NCBI GenBank assembly: GCA_034932485.1
Contig: JAYFOQ010000038.1
Location: 1 to 17,367 of the forward strand
Direction of reading: 5' to 3'
Source of the DNA: Gordonibacter sp034932485
GTDB taxonomy: Bacteria; Actinomycetota; Coriobacteriia; Coriobacteriales; Eggerthellaceae
DNA length: 17,367 nt
Below, piece after piece: positions 14,356-17,367 of this stretch. How positions within the stretch are numbered: the stretch's first letter is position 1; the number at the start of each line of letters is the position of its first letter. The position numbers were made by a program, and so were the translations under genes. The notes beneath the pieces are model-generated. The model was given only the letters and a program-made list of their open reading frames with translations, did no database searches and was not told where the DNA came from.

Positions 14356-15897
14356 CTACCCAACCACGATGGAGCCGGCCGCTGCAGCACCCGTCGATTC
14401 CATACCTGTGTCTTCTTTATCGCCTATTGCGTCAGCAGAACTCGTACCATTCAAAGATCCGCCGCTAACCACCACGGTTTCACCCGGCTTCACGCCACCC
14501 TTTACCACCGTGATAAGCCCATCGGAGGCGACTACCTCAACCTTACGCGTCTCCACTTTTTGCGTTTCAGGATCAACAAGCACCATGACCGAACTACCTT
14601 CCACACCATCTGATTGCACAGCCGAGATCGGCACCATGAGAGCCCGCTCAATAGTTTGCGTAACGATGGTTGCTTTAGCTGTCATACCTGGTTTTAAACG
14701 CGGGTCGGGAGTCTCAATAAGCAGCTTCACCGCATAAGTTACTGCGCCACCAGACATACTAGAACCCGCTCCACTAGCGGTAGAGGTCGACGTAGTAGCT
14801 ATACGCACAACTTTGGCCGGAAGTTCTAACCCTAGGGCAGCCGTAAAGGTAACCGTAGCGTGCTGGTCGGCCCCCACCTTCAAAATATCAATCTCGTTTA
14901 CACCGATAGACACGGTCATCTGCGACAGATCTGCTATTTGTATCGGCGAGACAACGCCCGATGTCGAAGTAGACCCCAGCGCTTTTCCCGGCTCAACATT
15001 AACCGACACTACACTACCTGCAATGGCAGATTTCACCGCACGCTTCTCGCCACGAGCAACAGCTTCAGCATGGGTCGCTTGTGCGTTTTGTAAAGTTAAA
15101 TTCGCACCATTGAGGGCAAACTCCGCCTGACGAATGGCTGAATCGGCACTCGCCTCATCAAAACCCTGAGCAGCTATCGCAGTCGAGCCCGATCCTCCGG
15201 TGCTGGTGCCAGCCCCTCCTGCTACTGCAGCAGAGCTTGCAGCTGTCGCAGCAGCATCGGCTGCCGCCTGAGCCTGAGCGGCAGCTTCCCGACCCGCCGA
15301 CTTTGAGCGATAGGCATCATTAACTGCATTTTGAGCCTGAGCGACGCCGTTCTTGGCTTCTTCGATGGCCTGGGCAGCCTGTGCAATGGCCTTATCCAGC
15401 TCGGCATTAACCACGGTAAACAATGTCTGACCCGCAGCTACGGTGTCTCCTTCTGAAACAAATACTTCACCTACGATACCGTCCACTTCAGGTGTCGCAC
15501 TAACCGAGGCAACCGGCTGAAGATTCCCCGATGCCGAAACGGTCTGAGTAAACGTACCTTGCTCCACGACGGCAGTCTGCATTCCTGCCCCCTCGAGAGC
15601 GCGAGCCGCTTGATCTGCTGCATACCAGAGGCCCGCACCACCCACAACCACTACGAGCCCCGCAATCACCGCTACCGTCGTAACGATCTTACGTCGTTTC
15701 TGCTTTTTGCGCTTTGCCTTCAAATCGTTAAACGCCTGCATGTCAGCCAAAGCCTCTGCGTCGATAACGCCATTCCTCCAGGTAGCATCAGCTGTATCGA
15801 GCGCCGCAGCAGACGCAATTCGGGGAAGCGTGTTGGTATCGCCAAAAGATGCCGGGTCTTCCACACCGTCGCCCCGACGGCCGCGCCATGGTTTCAT
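14356..15897 (-). CDS. MacA/YknX-type membrane-fusion (HlyD-family) adaptor
   Basis: The protein has 513 residues from the ATG at 15897, preceded by AGGGAG 6 nt upstream; the upstream ATG lacks a ribosome site. A cytosolic N-terminus of about 70 residues ends in a basic run (KAKRKKQKRRK), followed by a single TM segment (71-92). Then come a lipoyl/barrel-sandwich start (SASGNLQPVASVSATPEVDGIVGEVF), an Ala-rich helical hairpin (about 170-300) interrupted by a Gly/Ser-rich stretch, the second lipoyl half and a beta-barrel. The C-terminus is low-complexity. In Gram-positive YknXYZ systems this protein links the permease to the outside and stimulates it. The long cytosolic extension is unusual for the family. 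It is the first gene of the operon. Confidence 0.9.
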   Translation of the reverse strand: MKPWRGRRGDGVEDPASFGDTNTLPRIASAAALDTADATWRNGVIDAEALADMQAFNDLKAKRKKQKRRKIVTTVAVIAGLVVVVGGAGLWYAADQAARALEGAGMQTAVVEQGTFTQTVSASGNLQPVASVSATPEVDGIVGEVFVSEGDTVAAGQTLFTVVNAELDKAIAQAAQAIEEAKNGVAQAQNAVNDAYRSKSAGREAAAQAQAAADAAATAASSAAVAGGAGTSTGGSGSTAIAAQGFDEASADSAIRQAEFALNGANLTLQNAQATHAEAVARGEKRAVKSAIAGSVVSVNVEPGKALGSTSTSGVVSPIQIADLSQMTVSIGVNEIDILKVGADQHATVTFTAALGLELPAKVVRIATTSTSTASGAGSSMSGGAVTYAVKLLIETPDPRLKPGMTAKATIVTQTIERALMVPISAVQSDGVEGSSVMVLVDPETQKVETRKVEVVASDGLITVVKGGVKPGETVVVSGGSLNGTSSADAIGDKEDTGMESTGAAAAGSIVVG

Positions 15898-16077
15898 CTT
15901 GATCTCCCTCGTCAGTGACAATCAATCGTTTCGCGTCGTTTTACTTTTTCTCCTCACTCAAGAGTAAAGGCCAAGAGCGAAAAAGGAAAGGGCGAGAGAA
16001 CGTATAGCGGTGACAGCGGCGAAACCACATACCTCTTAAGAAATTCTGAGGATATGGTAAAACTCACGAAAAGACAA

Positions 16078-16094
16078 TGCGATACCCTATCGCA
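16078..16094. promoter_or_regulatory. Palindrome in the adaptor/methyltransferase divergent region
   Basis: TGCGATA (16078-16084), CCC, TATCGCA (16088-16094) is a perfect 7-bp inverted repeat. It lies in the 287-nt non-coding stretch between the divergent ABC operon and the methyltransferase gene, 91 nt before the TTG start. It may be an operator or a leader hairpin; no regulator gene is adjacent. Confidence 0.35.
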
Positions 16095-16184
16095 GCACAA
16101 CCTGCCCCTTTGCGCCAGCGCATGCAATGCGCTACCCTTGCAGTGCAAAACATCTGCTAAAGAGCGGAAGGACAACAAACAACC

Positions 16185-16583
16185 TTGGGTGAGTTTTCAA
16201 ACAAAGTGTTCGCTGTGGTTCGGCGCATTCCAACCGGCAAAGTGGCAACCTATGGACAAATAGCCCGCCTTATTGGCTCACCGCGATCGGCTCGATACGT
16301 AGGATATTCCCTACATGCCAATCCCAACCCAGGAGCCGAGGCAAACAACGTTCCCTGTCATCGCGTCGTATTCAAAGATGGCAGCTTATGTCGCGGCTAC
16401 GCATTTGGCGGCCCTGAGGTACAGCGCGAGATACTGGAGAAAGAAGGCGTTGTTTTCGTTGATAACGAAAACGTCGACCTGAAAGCTTGCGCATGGGACG
16501 GCGTTTGGGACGAAAGCAACGAAGCCTCCTTACCCTTGGCACCACCGTCTGGATTTGATTGGCAACGCGAGTTGGGAGATTAA
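16185..16583 (+). CDS. O6-alkylguanine-DNA alkyltransferase family protein (single domain)
   Basis: The protein has 132 residues. The best start is TTG at 16185, with GGAAGGA 12 nt upstream; the frame is closed by TAA at 16158 and holds no ATG before the conserved domain. F-S-N-K-V-F-A-V-V-R-R-I-P-T-G-K-V-A-T-Y-G-Q-I-A and S-A-R-Y-V-G match the methyltransferase DNA-binding domain. N-V-P-C58-H-R-V-V carries the alkyl-accepting Cys, so it is not an alkyltransferase-like protein with Trp in that position. The N-terminal ribonuclease-H-like domain of full Ogt/Ada is absent, as in many short bacterial homologues. It repairs alkylated guanine or senses such damage. It is followed 93 nt later by cobO. 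Confidence 0.85.
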   Translation: MGEFSNKVFAVVRRIPTGKVATYGQIARLIGSPRSARYVGYSLHANPNPGAEANNVPCHRVVFKDGSLCRGYAFGGPEVQREILEKEGVVFVDNENVDLKACAWDGVWDESNEASLPLAPPSGFDWQRELGD

Positions 16584-16676
16584 ACGCATTCCTCTCTGTC
16601 GGAAAACAAGGTTGATTTGCATCACAACCTAGTATTTCAGACGGCAAGTTATGCAAAAGGAAAGGATGCTCGCTTT

Positions 16677-17195
16677 ATGGAGCAAGGAAAAACGCAGGTA
16701 TACACCGGCAACGGTAAGGGCAAAACAACTGCCGCCATCGGATTAGCCGTGCGTGCAGCCGGTGCCGGGTTACGGGTGTATTTTGGGCAATTCATGAAGA
16801 ACAATCCCACCGGCGAATTGGATGCTTTCGCACTTATGGGTGACCGTATCGTAGCCAAACAATACGGCACCGGCAACGAATTAAACGTACCCAATGCGCA
16901 AGCCGACGCGCACGCTGCGCAAATCGGATTTGAAGCGGCACACGCTGCTCTCACAAGTGGAAACTACGATCTCGTCGTGCTCGACGAGATAAACATAGCC
17001 GACCACCTGGGATACCTCGATAGCAACAGTTTGGTCGACCTTGTGCAAATGCGCCCCAATAATGTTGAGCTCATACTCACTGGTCGTTACGCCAGCGAGG
17101 AAGTTATGGCTGCGGCCGATCTCGTAACTGAGATGCGCGAAGTGAAGCATTATTTCGCCAGCGGTACCCCTGCACGACGCGGCATTGAGTTTTAA
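16677..17195 (+). CDS. cobO: Corrinoid adenosyltransferase, CobO/BtuR type
   Basis: The protein has 172 residues from the ATG at 16677, with AAGGAAAGGA upstream (about 11 nt). Longer alternatives would add an unconserved leader. It contains the P-loop VYTGNGKGKTTAAIGLA (8-24), which in this family binds ATP in reversed orientation. VVLDEINIA is the Walker-B-like segment and HYFASGTPARRGIEF the conserved end. It transfers the adenosyl group of ATP to Co(I) of cobyrinic acid derivatives or cobalamin, giving the coenzyme form. No other cobalamin gene or B12 riboswitch is visible nearby, so it may serve salvage. It is slightly shorter than E. coli BtuR because the N-terminal extension is missing, which is common in anaerobes. 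Confidence 0.92.
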   Translation: MEQGKTQVYTGNGKGKTTAAIGLAVRAAGAGLRVYFGQFMKNNPTGELDAFALMGDRIVAKQYGTGNELNVPNAQADAHAAQIGFEAAHAALTSGNYDLVVLDEINIADHLGYLDSNSLVDLVQMRPNNVELILTGRYASEEVMAAADLVTEMREVKHYFASGTPARRGIEF

Positions 17196-17336
17196 GTAGG
17201 CAGTACCGCCGAACTGCTTGAACAAGAAGAAAGACCAGCTATAAGAAGTCAAGTAGGTTTTGAGACTTTCTGACTAGAACTTTGACAATCAAATATGGGA
17301 TAAAGGGCGTGTATTAAGGCATGCAAATCGAGCCCC

Positions 17337-17367
17337 ATGGATTTTGGTGGCTTTGAAGGTTTGGCGC
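17337..17367 (+). other. Possible start of a further gene, cut by the window edge
   Basis: An ATG at 17337 opens a frame (M-D-F-G-G-F-E-G-L-A) that runs off the window. No ribosome site precedes it, and ten residues are too few to judge. The rest of 17196-17336 shows no gene. Confidence 0.12.

Noticed and set aside
16054..16263. 69-codon plus-strand frame (MVKLTKRQ...) ahead of the alkyltransferase
   Set aside because: Ribosome-site spacing is too short, it overlaps the real gene in another frame, and no family is recognised.
16584..16676. Possible B12 riboswitch before cobO
   Set aside because: The gap is under 100 nt, too short for a cobalamin riboswitch, and shows only a weak 6-bp inverted repeat (AGGTTG/CAACCT).
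17282..17287. TTGACA resembling a -35 box near the window end
   Set aside because: No -10 hexamer lies at 16-18 nt; the nearest AT-rich hexamers are at wrong distances.

Overview
The window looks like part of the chromosome of an anaerobic actinomycete of the Eggerthellaceae/Coriobacteriia type. This is inferred from gene content, not from a marker gene. The supporting genes are two membrane-embedded LuxR-type regulators, a cytoplasmic molybdopterin oxidoreductase with a small 4Fe-4S partner, a Tat-exported fumarate-reductase-like flavoprotein, and a tiny zinc-ribbon protein beginning MCFRPA. Base composition looks intermediate by eye. The right third (ABC exporter, methyltransferase, cobO) seems more GC-rich than the left two thirds.

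Region 1 (1-140) is the 3' end of an IS3-family transposase and probably the right end of that element. Region 2 (324-6694) is the core of the window. Reading outward from one control region are a zinc-ribbon/Pro-Gly protein and a 12-TM LuxR regulator (both minus strand). Diverging from them is a three-gene plus-strand operon: molybdopterin oxidoreductase, two-cluster ferredoxin-like subunit and MFS transporter. The operon ends in a clear hairpin terminator. A 22-bp sequence (19 of 22 identical) lies 140-152 nt upstream of both the zinc-ribbon start and the oxidoreductase start, at the same distance from a CATACT/TATACT -10 element. It is a candidate binding site of the neighbouring LuxR protein and ties these genes into one regulon. 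The gene set matches what is known of cytoplasmic catechol dehydroxylases of Gordonibacter/Eggerthella relatives (large Mo subunit, small Fe-S subunit, MFS transporter, LuxR regulator). A role in reductive removal or rearrangement of hydroxyls on an imported aromatic compound is the best inference; the substrate is unknown.

Region 3 (6828-12331) holds a sodium:solute symporter, a 590-nt stretch without a gene that contains a perfect 13-bp hairpin, a second LuxR-type membrane regulator on the minus strand, and, divergent from it, a Tat/lipoprotein flavoprotein reductase. By eye the flavoprotein lacks the fumarate-reductase catalytic His/Arg residues, so it probably reduces something else. Its promoter carries an inverted repeat centred near -41.

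Region 4 (12424-15897, minus strand) is a tightly packed MacAB/YknXYZ-type exporter operon: adaptor, ATPase, permease. Region 5 (16185-17195, plus strand) has a short O6-alkylguanine-DNA alkyltransferase-family protein starting at TTG and a CobO-type corrinoid adenosyltransferase. No rRNA, tRNA or CRISPR array was seen.
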